From assembly GCA_964605365.1 (NCBI GenBank), contig CAZSCF010000004.1:1-45212 (forward strand): a stretch of 45,212 nucleotides of DNA. Reading direction: 5' to 3'. The stretch's first letter is position 1, and each line of letters starts with the position of its first letter. The stretch is from CAZSCF01 sp964605365. Its GTDB lineage: Bacteria > Patescibacteriota > Minisyncoccia > Moranbacterales > UBA2206. Positions 24,353 to 31,993 of the stretch are shown in pieces. Made by a program: the position numbers and the translations under genes. The notes beneath the pieces are model-generated. The model was not told the DNA's origin and made no database searches. It saw nothing but the letters and a program-made list of their open reading frames with translations.

Positions 24353-25045
24353 TGTTCCCTTAAATTTCTTGCCTTCCAAATAATTTTCTAAATTTTTCAA
24401 ATCTTTTCCATTCATTATGGCTACTTCCATTTTTTCCTCCTCGGCCAATCTTGAGGCAATTGGATCAAAAGGCGTATTCATGCCCGGATCCCATTTATTA
24501 CCTACGATTTTTCTAAAGTTTTTCCAGGAAATTCTTTCTATTTTTTTGGCATTTGGAAATTTTTTCGGATCTTTATCGCAAACGTAATCAATATTGGAAA
24601 AATTTATTACTTTTTTGACATCAAAATATTTTGCTAAAACTACTGCATCAAAATCAGTTGAAAACCCCGGACGCCAACCAGCTGCCACCAAAATTGATTC
24701 CTTAAAATTATAAAAATCCTCTAAGTCATGCGGGTTAGTATTGATTCTGGGGTGAGATTTTTTTCGGAAAATGGTTCTGATAAAATGAGCGTTCATTCTG
24801 GTGGCATGAATCCCTATCCAGTCCTTGTCTTCATTGGTTACCTTATCTATCTTACTAGAAGCCTCTATATATTTTCTAGCGGTCATTCCTCCTCCTGTTA
24901 TTATTATAAATTTATAACCTTTTTTGATTTCACTTTCAATTAGTTTTTTAAAATTTTTAATAAATTCCCAATCTATTTCGTTTGGCACTATCATTGAGCC
25001 TCCAAGCGATATTACGACAGTTCTTTTCTTTTTAGAGATACCCAT
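24341..25045 (-). CDS. pyrH: UMP kinase, archaeal-type
   Basis: 234 residues of the amino-acid-kinase fold: VVISLGGSMIVP at the N-terminus, IITGGGMTARKYIEA, GWRPGFSTDFDAVVLAKYF and FSNIDYVCDKDPKKFPNAKKI. It phosphorylates UMP to UDP. The N-terminal GGSMIVPNEID and the WRPGFSTDFDA segment resemble the archaeal UMP kinase subfamily more than the E. coli PyrH type. It supplies the pathway of the CTP synthase at 26198-27841 and of UDP-sugars used by the glycan genes. The subfamily call is from memory of motif patterns. Confidence 0.82.
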   Translation of the reverse strand: MGISKKKRTVVISLGGSMIVPNEIDWEFIKNFKKLIESEIKKGYKFIIITGGGMTARKYIEASSKIDKVTNEDKDWIGIHATRMNAHFIRTIFRKKSHPRINTNPHDLEDFYNFKESILVAAGWRPGFSTDFDAVVLAKYFDVKKVINFSNIDYVCDKDPKKFPNAKKIERISWKNFRKIVGNKWDPGMNTPFDPIASRLAEEEKMEVAIMNGKDLKNLENYLEGKKFKGTLIV

Positions 25046-25237
25046 AACAATTTTTAATTTAAAAATTAGACCACAATAAATCCCTCACTTCTTTTGATAG
25101 GTTCACAATAATTATGCAAATTCAAGCAAGTCATTCTCGTCTTAAGCCTTCTGCAATAAATTGTGTATATCTCACAAAAAAGTGCGGGACAAATTTCGCC
25201 CAAAGAGCAAATCTGGGTACAATGATACCAAATAAAC

Positions 25238-25639
25238 TTATTTTACACAAGCATCTGGTTGATATCCTGCTTTAGTCGCCTCTTCTTTTGACGAAAAACA
25301 AATGATATTTTCCGGTTTTATTCTTTTAGCCCAAGTGCAACTGGGAACGTGGTATTTTTTTGAGTTTTTACTTGCCACAAACAGGCATTCTTTTTTTTGA
25401 ATATTTTGATCTGATTGTTCAGATTTTATTGCGATTGAATTTGTGCAAGACTCACAATCTTGAGCTTCAGCAGCTGTTTTTTCTATAATAATAGGACCAT
25501 TTTTTTTCAATGATCCTCCTTTCAAATAACCCCCCTCGAAAGAAATAACAGCAACCAAAATAAAGCCTATAATTAAAATTATCTTTCTTTCATATTTCAA
25601 CCAAAAATCAGCCAACTTTTTTTTCCAATCTTTATCCAT
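25238..25639 (-). CDS. Membrane-anchored protein with a C-terminal Ada-like metal-binding domain
   Basis: 133 residues. A basic N-terminus and one membrane helix (about 19-37) precede a linker with CESC (near 62-65) and a compact C-terminal domain: CLFVASKNSKKYHVPSCTWAKRI ... FSSKEEATKAGYQPDACV. The pattern FVASK-x-YHxxxCxxAKRI-...-F-S-x-EEA-x-x-GYxPxxxC is the zinc-site fold found at the N-terminus of Ada and in many secreted bacterial proteins. The start is set by a TATAAT ending exactly six bases before ATG 25639, which makes the mRNA leaderless. Function is unknown. Confidence 0.72.
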   Translation of the reverse strand: MDKDWKKKLADFWLKYERKIILIIGFILVAVISFEGGYLKGGSLKKNGPIIIEKTAAEAQDCESCTNSIAIKSEQSDQNIQKKECLFVASKNSKKYHVPSCTWAKRIKPENIICFSSKEEATKAGYQPDACVK

Positions 25640-25651
25640 ATTGACATTATA
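25640..25651 (-). promoter_or_regulatory. Leaderless -10 element (TATAAT-N6-ATG) of the Ada-like gene
   Basis: TATAAT occupies 25651-25646 on the minus strand and GTCAAT fills the six bases before ATG 25639, so the normal start site falls on the A of ATG. The -35 region, AAGTTA with a 17-base spacer, is weak. Confidence 0.6.
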
Positions 25652-25674
25652 ACATAATTTGATAGAATTAACTT

Positions 25675-25698
25675 TGTTATCAATGTTATCAATGTTAT
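25675..25698. repeat. Short tandem repeat of TGTTATCAA (2.7 copies)
   Basis: Two full nine-base units and a final TGTTAT. It lies between the divergent Ada-like and rpmA genes. A possible rpmA promoter, TTGTTA-N16-TATAGG, is built from the repeat itself (25674-25701), so copy number would change promoter geometry. Confidence 0.7.
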
Positions 25699-25795
25699 AG
25701 GTGTTGTAATGCTCTAAATAAGGTCAAAATGACTCAATGCCAAAGAGTTTAATAGCCGAATAGAACAATTAAAACATTTAAAACTAATCACAAAA

Positions 25796-26149
25796 ATGGC
25801 ACATAGAAAAGCTGGAGGATCTACTCAACTAGGAAGAGATTCCATCTCAAAAAGATTGGGAGTTAAATTGTTTGGAAGCCAGGCTGTAAAAACCGGACAA
25901 ATTATTGTACGCCAAAGAGGTTCTAAATTTAGGCCAGGCAAAAATGTACGCTCTGGAGCCGATGATACCCTTTTTGCATTAAAAGATGGGGTTGTTAAAT
26001 TCAGTAGTAAAAAGATTACTCTTTTTACTGGAAAATTGGCTTTACGAAGATTCGTTTCGGTGGAAGAAATTCCAACAAAAAAAATACTTGAAAATAAGGT
26101 CGAATCGAAAATCAAGACAGCAGCAAAAAAGAAAGTCAAGAAAAAATAA
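25796..26149 (+). CDS. rpmA: Ribosomal protein bL27 with a C-terminal basic extension
   Basis: 117 residues. Residues 1-75 are canonical bL27 (MAHRKAGGSTQLGRDSISKRLGVK, then IIVRQRGSKFRPGKNV and the TLFALKDGVVKF end). A 40-residue Lys-rich tail follows (KKILENKVES ... KKKVKKK), longer than most bL27, which end near 85-95. The N-terminal MAHRKAGG reaches the peptidyl-transferase centre, and there is no cleavable N-terminal extension. rplU, the usual neighbour, is absent from this window. A strong terminator follows. Confidence 0.95.
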   Translation: MAHRKAGGSTQLGRDSISKRLGVKLFGSQAVKTGQIIVRQRGSKFRPGKNVRSGADDTLFALKDGVVKFSSKKITLFTGKLALRRFVSVEEIPTKKILENKVESKIKTAAKKKVKKK

Positions 26150-26154
26150 ACTTC

Positions 26155-26186
26155 AAAAAAACTATCCGACAAACGGATAGTTTTTT
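26155..26186. terminator. Strong bidirectional terminator between rpmA and pyrG
   Basis: A 13-base stem (AAAAAACTATCCG with CGGATAGTTTTTT) around an ACAAA loop. The A-rich and T-rich ends give a T run on both strands, so it can end rpmA on the plus strand and pyrG on the minus strand. Confidence 0.9.
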
Positions 26187-26197
26187 GTATGCTGCTT

Positions 26198-27841
26198 TTA
26201 ACGACCATTCTTTTTTCTTATCGCCGCCCTTATAAAATCCAGAAATAACGGATGAGCGTTGATAGGACTGGATTTCAATTCAGGATGAAATTGAACTCCC
26301 AGAAAAAATGGATGGATATTCTCAGGCAATTCTATAATTTCCATAAGCTTTCTATTTGGAGATTTTCCGGAAAATACCAACCCGCCTTTTTCAAGTTTTT
26401 GAATATATTCCGGATTTACTTCCCATCGATGCCTATGTCTTTCTGAAATTTTTTCTTTGCGATAGGCCCTATAAGCAATTGTTTTTTTATTGATTTTAGC
26501 CGGACAAGCCCCCAACCTCATTGTAGCTCCATAATTTTTGTCTTCCAAGTTTTTCTTTTGTTCCGGCATGATATCTATCACAGGATTTTTAGTATTTCGA
26601 TTAACCTCAGTTGTATTGGCATCCTTAAACCCCAAAACATTTCTAGCAAATTCAATGACCGCCAGTTGCATTCCATAACAAAGTCCGAAATATGGAATCT
26701 TATTTTTTCTTAAAAACTCAATGGCGTTTATTTTGCCTTCAATTCCGCGAGAACCAAAACCTCCGGGAATCACAATCCCATCAAAATTTTTCAACTCTTC
26801 AAGTTTTTGAGGTTCTTTTTCATAAAGTTCACTATTTATCCACTCTATTTCAGGCTTTGCTTTATTTTTATAAGCTGCGTGTTTTATTGCTTCAATAACA
26901 CTAATGTAAGCATCTGACAAAACGAAATCTCCTGTCCCAAAATATTTTCCAACAATACCGATTTTTACTTTTTCTTTGGAGTTTTTTATGTTTTCCATTA
27001 AATCATACCAGTTTTTTAGATCGGTTTTTTTATATTTTAAATTCAGCTTTTTGAGAATTAAGCGACTCAGATCATCTCTTTCAAAATTAATCGGAACTTC
27101 ATAGATTGATTCTATGTCCGGAGCGGAAATAATATAGCGTTGTGGAATATTACAAAACATTGCTAATTTTTCCTTCCTTTTTGCGTCCAGGAATGTTTCA
27201 CTTCTGGCAATAATAAAATCCGGTTGAATGCCCGCTCCATTTAAAGCTCTTACGGCATATTGCGTTGGCTTGGTTTTCATTTCACCTACTTTTGAAGGAA
27301 TAGGCAAATAACTCACCATGACAAAAATAACATCATCAGGGTGCTTTATTTTCATCATACGAGCTGCTTCTAGAAATAAAATGTTCTGATACTCTCCAAC
27401 TGTCCCCCCAATTTCTACAAGAGTTATGTCTGATTTTGCCTTATTTGAAGCTTTTTCTATTCTACTTATTACCTCCAGAGGAATGTGTGGCACAACTTCG
27501 ACACATTTTCCGTTATATTCAAGATTTCTTTCTTTATGAATGACTGATTTATAAACCCGTCCGGTAGTCATATAATTATCCTTGGTTAGGGTTATATTAA
27601 GAAATCTTTCATAATTTCCCATGTCCTGGTCGGTTTCATCTCCATCATCCAAGACAAAAACTTCTCCGTGCTCCGTAGGATTCATTGTTCCAGCATCAAT
27701 ATTGATATACGGATCGATTTTCAATGCAGTAACATTAAATCCTCTAGACTTAAGTATTGCCCCGACAGAAGATGTAGTTATTCCTTTTCCCACTCCACTC
27801 ATTACTCCCCCAATCACAAATATATACTTTCGATTTTTCAT
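26198..27841 (-). CDS. pyrG: CTP synthase
   Basis: 547 residues. The synthetase domain begins IFVIGGVMSGVGKGITTSS (in most family members VVSSLGKG, here MSGVGKG) and contains KIDPYINIDAGTMNPTEHGEVFVLDDG. The C-terminal glutamine amidotransferase has the triad motifs IPYFGLCYGMQLAVIEFAR (nucleophile Cys) and GVQFHPELKSSP (His and Glu). It makes CTP from UTP with glutamine. Just upstream the leader can form TCGGC-TTC-GCCGA, near 27862-27876. The terminator after rplI (27910-27933) separates it in part from rplI, which is transcribed first. Confidence 0.95.
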   Translation of the reverse strand: MKNRKYIFVIGGVMSGVGKGITTSSVGAILKSRGFNVTALKIDPYINIDAGTMNPTEHGEVFVLDDGDETDQDMGNYERFLNITLTKDNYMTTGRVYKSVIHKERNLEYNGKCVEVVPHIPLEVISRIEKASNKAKSDITLVEIGGTVGEYQNILFLEAARMMKIKHPDDVIFVMVSYLPIPSKVGEMKTKPTQYAVRALNGAGIQPDFIIARSETFLDAKRKEKLAMFCNIPQRYIISAPDIESIYEVPINFERDDLSRLILKKLNLKYKKTDLKNWYDLMENIKNSKEKVKIGIVGKYFGTGDFVLSDAYISVIEAIKHAAYKNKAKPEIEWINSELYEKEPQKLEELKNFDGIVIPGGFGSRGIEGKINAIEFLRKNKIPYFGLCYGMQLAVIEFARNVLGFKDANTTEVNRNTKNPVIDIMPEQKKNLEDKNYGATMRLGACPAKINKKTIAYRAYRKEKISERHRHRWEVNPEYIQKLEKGGLVFSGKSPNRKLMEIIELPENIHPFFLGVQFHPELKSSPINAHPLFLDFIRAAIRKKNGR

Positions 27842-27909
27842 ATTTTCTTGTCCCGCGAAATTCGGCGAAGCCGATTTATTTCACTGGGTTTTAATAAATT
27901 TTTCTAGAC

Positions 27910-27933
27910 AAAAAGTCGCCATCCCCGCGACTT
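27910..27933 (-). terminator. Intrinsic terminator after rplI
   Basis: On the minus strand AAGTCGC and GCGACTT pair around a seven-base GGGGATG loop and are followed by TTT, giving five T in a row. It lies 34 bp after the rplI stop and upstream of pyrG, so pyrG would depend on read-through or its own promoter. Confidence 0.7.
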
Positions 27934-27967
27934 CAAAAAGTACAATTTTAAACGAATTAAAAAAATA

Positions 27968-28405
27968 TTATTCTCCCCTAACTGTCAACCTTAGAAAAAC
28001 TTCAATTCCATGCCCAAGCTCAATCTTAAAGTCGTATTCGCCCAATTCTTTTATGGACTCAACGACAATCGAACTCTCTTTTATGTTAAATTTTTCTTTT
28101 TTTAATTCCTTAGCGATATCTTTAGCGGTAACCGATCCAAAAAGTTTTCCATTTTTTGCTTTTACGCAAACTACAATTTCTTTTCCATCAAGTTGCCCAG
28201 CTAAATCTTGTATTGCTTTTAAATTTTTTTCAGCATCCGCTGTTTGCTTTTGTTTGACCGCCTCAGCCCTCTTTATAGCCTCTTCAGTTGCCATTTCGGC
28301 TAATTTTTTAGGAAACAGAAAATTTCTGGCAAATCCATCTGCCACTTCCTTAATGTCCCCGCCATTGCCAATATTTTTTATGTCAGATAACAATACTACT
28401 TTCAT
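27968..28405 (-). CDS. rplI: Ribosomal protein bL9
   Basis: 145 residues. The N-terminal domain MKVVLLSDIKNIGNGGDIKEVADGFARNFLFPKKLA is classic bL9, followed by the long connecting helix and a C-terminal domain with GKLFGSVTAKDI. Several CPR lineages lack bL9, so its presence helps place the organism away from those. The ATG at 28405 follows TATAAT by six bases, implying a leaderless mRNA, which is unusual for a ribosomal protein. Confidence 0.95.
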   Translation of the reverse strand: MKVVLLSDIKNIGNGGDIKEVADGFARNFLFPKKLAEMATEEAIKRAEAVKQKQTADAEKNLKAIQDLAGQLDGKEIVVCVKAKNGKLFGSVTAKDIAKELKKEKFNIKESSIVVESIKELGEYDFKIELGHGIEVFLRLTVRGE

Positions 28406-28417
28406 ATACTCATTATA
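28406..28417 (-). promoter_or_regulatory. Leaderless -10 element (TATAAT-N6-ATG) of rplI
   Basis: TATAAT is at 28417-28412 on the minus strand, followed by GAGTAT and ATG 28405. A -35 of TTGCCC lies 16 bases upstream. The expected start site is the A of ATG. Confidence 0.65.
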
Positions 28418-28469
28418 GCAGAAACTTGATTCTGGGCAAATCAGTCCTATTTACTGTTTTACTGCAAAG

Positions 28470-28501
28470 AAAAAAATGAAGCTTTATATCTTCATTTTTT
28501 T
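28470..28501 (-). terminator. Terminator after the ctp gene
   Basis: AAAAAATGAAG and CTTCATTTTTT form an 11-pair stem around an eight-base loop, 20 bp beyond the protease stop, with a T run on the minus strand. Confidence 0.85.
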
Positions 28502-28521
28502 GTTTTGGACTGTTTAGTTTT

Positions 28522-29856
28522 CTATAAATTTTTCATTTCCTCCTTGATTGTTTCCATCGCCCTGTTAAGTTGAGGATCCTTATTGTTATTAAAATCATCT
28601 ATTGTATAATCGACTTCTATATCAGGGTTTATGCCTTTTTCCATAATATAATCCCCATTTGGCGTAAGCCACTTGGCTACCGTGATTTTAGCACTTGATG
28701 AACCCGGAAGACTGATAAGTTCTTGCACCGATCCTTTTCCAAACGTCTTTTTGCCAATCAATTTAGTGCCTCGATTATCGCGTAACGCACCTGCCAATAT
28801 TTCTGCAGCACTAGCACTCCCTTCATTAATAAGAATTACCGTCGGTAAAGAACTTAATTTATCACCGCCAAGGGTATTAAGATTTTTTCTCTCTCCTGAA
28901 CCATCTTCTTCGATAACCACCGCTTTGCCCTTTGGTATCATGCGACTAGCAATTAAAATTGCCCTATCCAAAAGCCCTCCCGGATTATTACGCAAATCTA
29001 AAACCAGGCCCTTTGATTCCTTTATTATTATCTGATTCATACTGTCTTCAAATTCCTTAGCCGTATTTTCGCCAAATTTATTTATTCTAAGATACGCAAT
29101 ATTATTTTCCTTAAATTCAAGTTTAACACTTTTAATTTCAATTTTATCCCGAATAATCAGAATTTCTTGCGTATTTTTATCCCCCTGACGAAAAATAGTT
29201 AATCTAACTTCTGTTCCTTTGCCTCCTCTAATCAGATCCACTGCTTCATATACGGTCATATCAGATGTAGCTTTGTCTCCTATTTTTATGATTTTATCTC
29301 CCGCTCGTAAACCGGCTTTTTCTGCAGGAGAATTTTCCAAAGGAGCAATAACGGTCAAAATATCGTCCTTAACTCCTAATTCTGCGCCAATGCCTTCAAA
29401 ACTTCCACCCATGTCTTCGGCAAAGGCTTTTGTTTCTTCCGGATTAAAAAATGTAGTATAAGGATCTCCTGTGGCTTTTAACATTCCGCTAATAGCGCCA
29501 TAAACCAATTCCTGAGCGTTTAAAGTAGCTTTATCGACATATTTTATTTTCAAAAGATCCCAAACTTTCCAAAAAAGAGCAAAATCAATCGACTTGCCAT
29601 CTGACGGAAATTTATTCTCAATAACAGTTCTGTCAATCGAGATAAATTTATCCGTTGCAGTGATTTGATTGCTGCCTCCCCTTTTATAACCCGCCAAAAA
29701 ACTACCTCCGATCAAAATAAAAACGGCAGCAAAAAACAATAAATATTTAAATACTAGTTTTTTTGATTTTTTGAATTGCATCTTTTCCTGGTTCTCATGA
29801 TTTTCTCGAATTTTTTCAATTTCGCCAATCAATTCCTTTTTTTGATTTGGATCCAT
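28522..29856 (-). CDS. ctp: Carboxyl-terminal processing protease (S41)
   Basis: 444 residues. A membrane helix at about 36-56, then the cap and a PDZ domain (about 150-235; FEGIGAELGVKDDILTVIAP, SPAEKAGLRAGDKIIKI). The serine-lysine catalytic pair is Ser349 in NEGSASAAEI and Lys374 in TFGKGSVQEL, 25 residues apart as in the family. It cleaves C-termini of extracytoplasmic substrates; in other bacteria these include murein hydrolases and their regulators. The start is supported by GGAG eight bases before ATG 29856. It is 19 bp after the GT2 gene on the same strand. Confidence 0.93.
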   Translation of the reverse strand: MDPNQKKELIGEIEKIRENHENQEKMQFKKSKKLVFKYLLFFAAVFILIGGSFLAGYKRGGSNQITATDKFISIDRTVIENKFPSDGKSIDFALFWKVWDLLKIKYVDKATLNAQELVYGAISGMLKATGDPYTTFFNPEETKAFAEDMGGSFEGIGAELGVKDDILTVIAPLENSPAEKAGLRAGDKIIKIGDKATSDMTVYEAVDLIRGGKGTEVRLTIFRQGDKNTQEILIIRDKIEIKSVKLEFKENNIAYLRINKFGENTAKEFEDSMNQIIIKESKGLVLDLRNNPGGLLDRAILIASRMIPKGKAVVIEEDGSGERKNLNTLGGDKLSSLPTVILINEGSASAAEILAGALRDNRGTKLIGKKTFGKGSVQELISLPGSSSAKITVAKWLTPNGDYIMEKGINPDIEVDYTIDDFNNNKDPQLNRAMETIKEEMKNL

Positions 29857-29875
29857 AAGATACGCTCCATTTTAG

Positions 29876-30691
29876 CTAATTATGTTTCGGCAAAGGTTTT
29901 CCTAAATATTTTATAAAATATTTCAACGCGCTTATTATATGAATTCTGGTTAACCTATTGAAGATAATCAATCGAATGGCTCCTTTCCCGGCTGAACCTC
30001 GACCATGATAATGATACATTTCCGATTTTGGAAAATATATAACCTTATAACCATTCTCCCAATATCGCCTGCACCAATCAGTATCTTCCATATACATTTT
30101 GAAACGTTCGTCCATCAGTCCCACTTTTTCCTGAGCTTTTTTGGAAGTTAAAAGAGCCGACCCCATCAGCCAATCAACTTCTTTTACGTCAATATGGTTA
30201 TATTCTTTCATTAAAAACCTATCCAGATGTTTTTTTGCAAACCACATTTTTCCCAAAAAAGTTCTACGGTAAATAATTGTGAGAGGCGAATAAAAACGAA
30301 AACAGGAATATTGAATCTCGTCATTAAAATTCAAAAGCTTGGGACCAATCAAGCCTACTTCCGGATTTTTTTTAAGAAATTCCAAAAGCATTTCGATTGA
30401 GTTTTTTTTGATAATTATATCGTGATTAAAAATCATGATATAATCTCCGGAACTTTCTGCTATCCCCTTTTTTACCAAAGCTTGAAAACCAACATTTTTC
30501 TTAAAAGGAAAAAATTTTATTTCTGAATAATCTTCTCGCATCATCATTTCCGTAGTTTCATCTGTCGCAGAATAAACCACTATAATTTCATATCTGCTCT
30601 TATCATAAGAAAAATTTCTTTCAATATAATCAAGACAGAGTCTCAACAAATCCGGATTTTTATAGCCCGTAATAATTATTGATAATTCCAT
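29876..30691 (-). CDS. GT2 glycosyltransferase, rhamnosyltransferase-like
   Basis: 271 residues. The fold starts ELSIIITGYKNPDLLRLCLDYI, has FNHDIII at the DxD position (NHD), and ends with MYMEDTDWCRRYWENGYKVIYFP, the acceptor-side motif of WbbL-like enzymes. It probably adds a deoxyhexose or similar sugar to a lipid-linked glycan. Donor specificity cannot be read. It is in the minus-strand half of the glycan locus, 18 bp after the LCP gene. Confidence 0.85.
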   Translation of the reverse strand: MELSIIITGYKNPDLLRLCLDYIERNFSYDKSRYEIIVVYSATDETTEMMMREDYSEIKFFPFKKNVGFQALVKKGIAESSGDYIMIFNHDIIIKKNSIEMLLEFLKKNPEVGLIGPKLLNFNDEIQYSCFRFYSPLTIIYRRTFLGKMWFAKKHLDRFLMKEYNHIDVKEVDWLMGSALLTSKKAQEKVGLMDERFKMYMEDTDWCRRYWENGYKVIYFPKSEMYHYHGRGSAGKGAIRLIIFNRLTRIHIISALKYFIKYLGKPLPKHN

Positions 30692-30709
30692 AATTTAACA
30701 ACTAACAAG

Positions 30710-31927
30710 CTAATTTTTAGGCTTAATGTCTGATTGCGGCGGAAGATCAAAAATATTTTTTGCCATATCATGAATACGATCATAGTTATCGCCAACCGGA
30801 AGCAATATATACCCAGCTCCGTTAGCAGGAGGATTATATAAAAGACCTTCGCTGCTGTTTTCGAGTACTCTTTGGTAGATCTGGATATTTTGCATCTCTT
30901 TATATAAATCAAAAAGTCTCTTCATTTCCCACGGTTGAAAATCGGAACGAACATTGTTTCCCAAATTATCCAAAAGTTGATTGACTTTGTCAAAATTCAT
31001 CAGAGTGTCGGTACTCAAAAGTTTATCCTTGATAAGTTGAATGACCATTTGTTGTCTTTTGGCTCTTTCAAAATCACTGGACGTTTTTCTTGATCTTACA
31101 TAGCAAAGAGCTGTTTCTCCGTTTAATATTTGCTTTCCGGCCGGAAGAGTAAAGTTGCCACCACATTCAAGATCCTGTTTTGATTCTTTGGCATAGCAAA
31201 GAGGATATTTTTTGGGGTTAGCATAATATGTTCCATTTTTTCTTCTTATTTTTTTTTCTTCATAATTGCCTGACGGAACAGTAAAATTAACCCCGTCACA
31301 TCGTTGTTCTACTCCCTTGAATTGAAGCGACTCGCTAAATGATTGTTCAAGAGTAATTTCAATTCCACCAATAGTATCAATTAACTGTTTAAATCCTTCG
31401 AAATTGATGCTGGCAGCATAATTAACAGACAAGCCTGTTATATCGCTCAATGCTTTTTCCATATCTTTCAAGCCCTGCCCTTTTTTCTTTTGCTCTCCGT
31501 AAGCGTGCACTGCATTGATCTTTTGCTTATCTTGAGTTCCGGGCACGGTAACATATAAATCTCGCGGGACAGAAATCATCGCTACTTTATTTTGCGCCGG
31601 ATCTATGCTCACAACTATAATCGTATCTGCCAAAAGACCTCCGCCATCGACATTTTCCCCTCTCATACCCAAAAGAGCAATATTGATTCTTCCTTCTTTT
31701 TCCCCTTTTAATTCATCTTTGACTCCCGGAACAACATGAATCAAGCTGCTTAGCATGCCGCCGCCAGATATTTTACTTAAAACACTGCCGGTTTTCCAAA
31801 ATGAAAAACCACCCGCTATAATTGCAACGAGAAGGATGATACCAATGGCAACAACCCACTTTTTTTTATAAAATTTCATTTTTTTAAAGGCATTGTTATT
31901 TGCCGAATTATTCTGCAGATAAGTCAT
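30710..31927 (-). CDS. LytR-CpsA-Psr (LCP) family glycopolymer ligase
   Basis: 405 residues with one membrane helix (about 24-46) and the extracellular LCP domain: INIALLGMRGE, GLLADTIIVVSIDPAQNKVAMISVPRDLYV, then the DxxR-type arginines in AGKQILNGETALCYVRSRKTSSDFERAKRQQ. LCP proteins transfer lipid-linked polymers to peptidoglycan. An insert with three cysteines (near CDGVNF, LCYAKE and LECGG) sits inside the domain. It fits the locus: the attachment step for the polymer made by the surrounding glycosyltransferases. Confidence 0.92.
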   Translation of the reverse strand: MTYLQNNSANNNAFKKMKFYKKKWVVAIGIILLVAIIAGGFSFWKTGSVLSKISGGGMLSSLIHVVPGVKDELKGEKEGRINIALLGMRGENVDGGGLLADTIIVVSIDPAQNKVAMISVPRDLYVTVPGTQDKQKINAVHAYGEQKKKGQGLKDMEKALSDITGLSVNYAASINFEGFKQLIDTIGGIEITLEQSFSESLQFKGVEQRCDGVNFTVPSGNYEEKKIRRKNGTYYANPKKYPLCYAKESKQDLECGGNFTLPAGKQILNGETALCYVRSRKTSSDFERAKRQQMVIQLIKDKLLSTDTLMNFDKVNQLLDNLGNNVRSDFQPWEMKRLFDLYKEMQNIQIYQRVLENSSEGLLYNPPANGAGYILLPVGDNYDRIHDMAKNIFDLPPQSDIKPKN

Positions 31928-31993
31928 CTCTTTGTTAAAATAATTAAAAAAACACCTGACATTTATTTATTTTACTTTAAATAAAATTTATGG

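Noticed and set aside
27855..27880. A pyrG attenuator or riboswitch in the leader
   Set aside because: Only one small hairpin is visible, with no competing structure and no start-site evidence for the reiterative-transcription mechanism known from Gram-positive pyrG.
27621..28418. A 265-codon plus-strand ORF across rplI and the start of pyrG
   Set aside because: It is antisense to two unmistakable genes (bL9 and CTP synthase), has a Ser/Phe/Pro-rich mirror composition and no recognisable motif.
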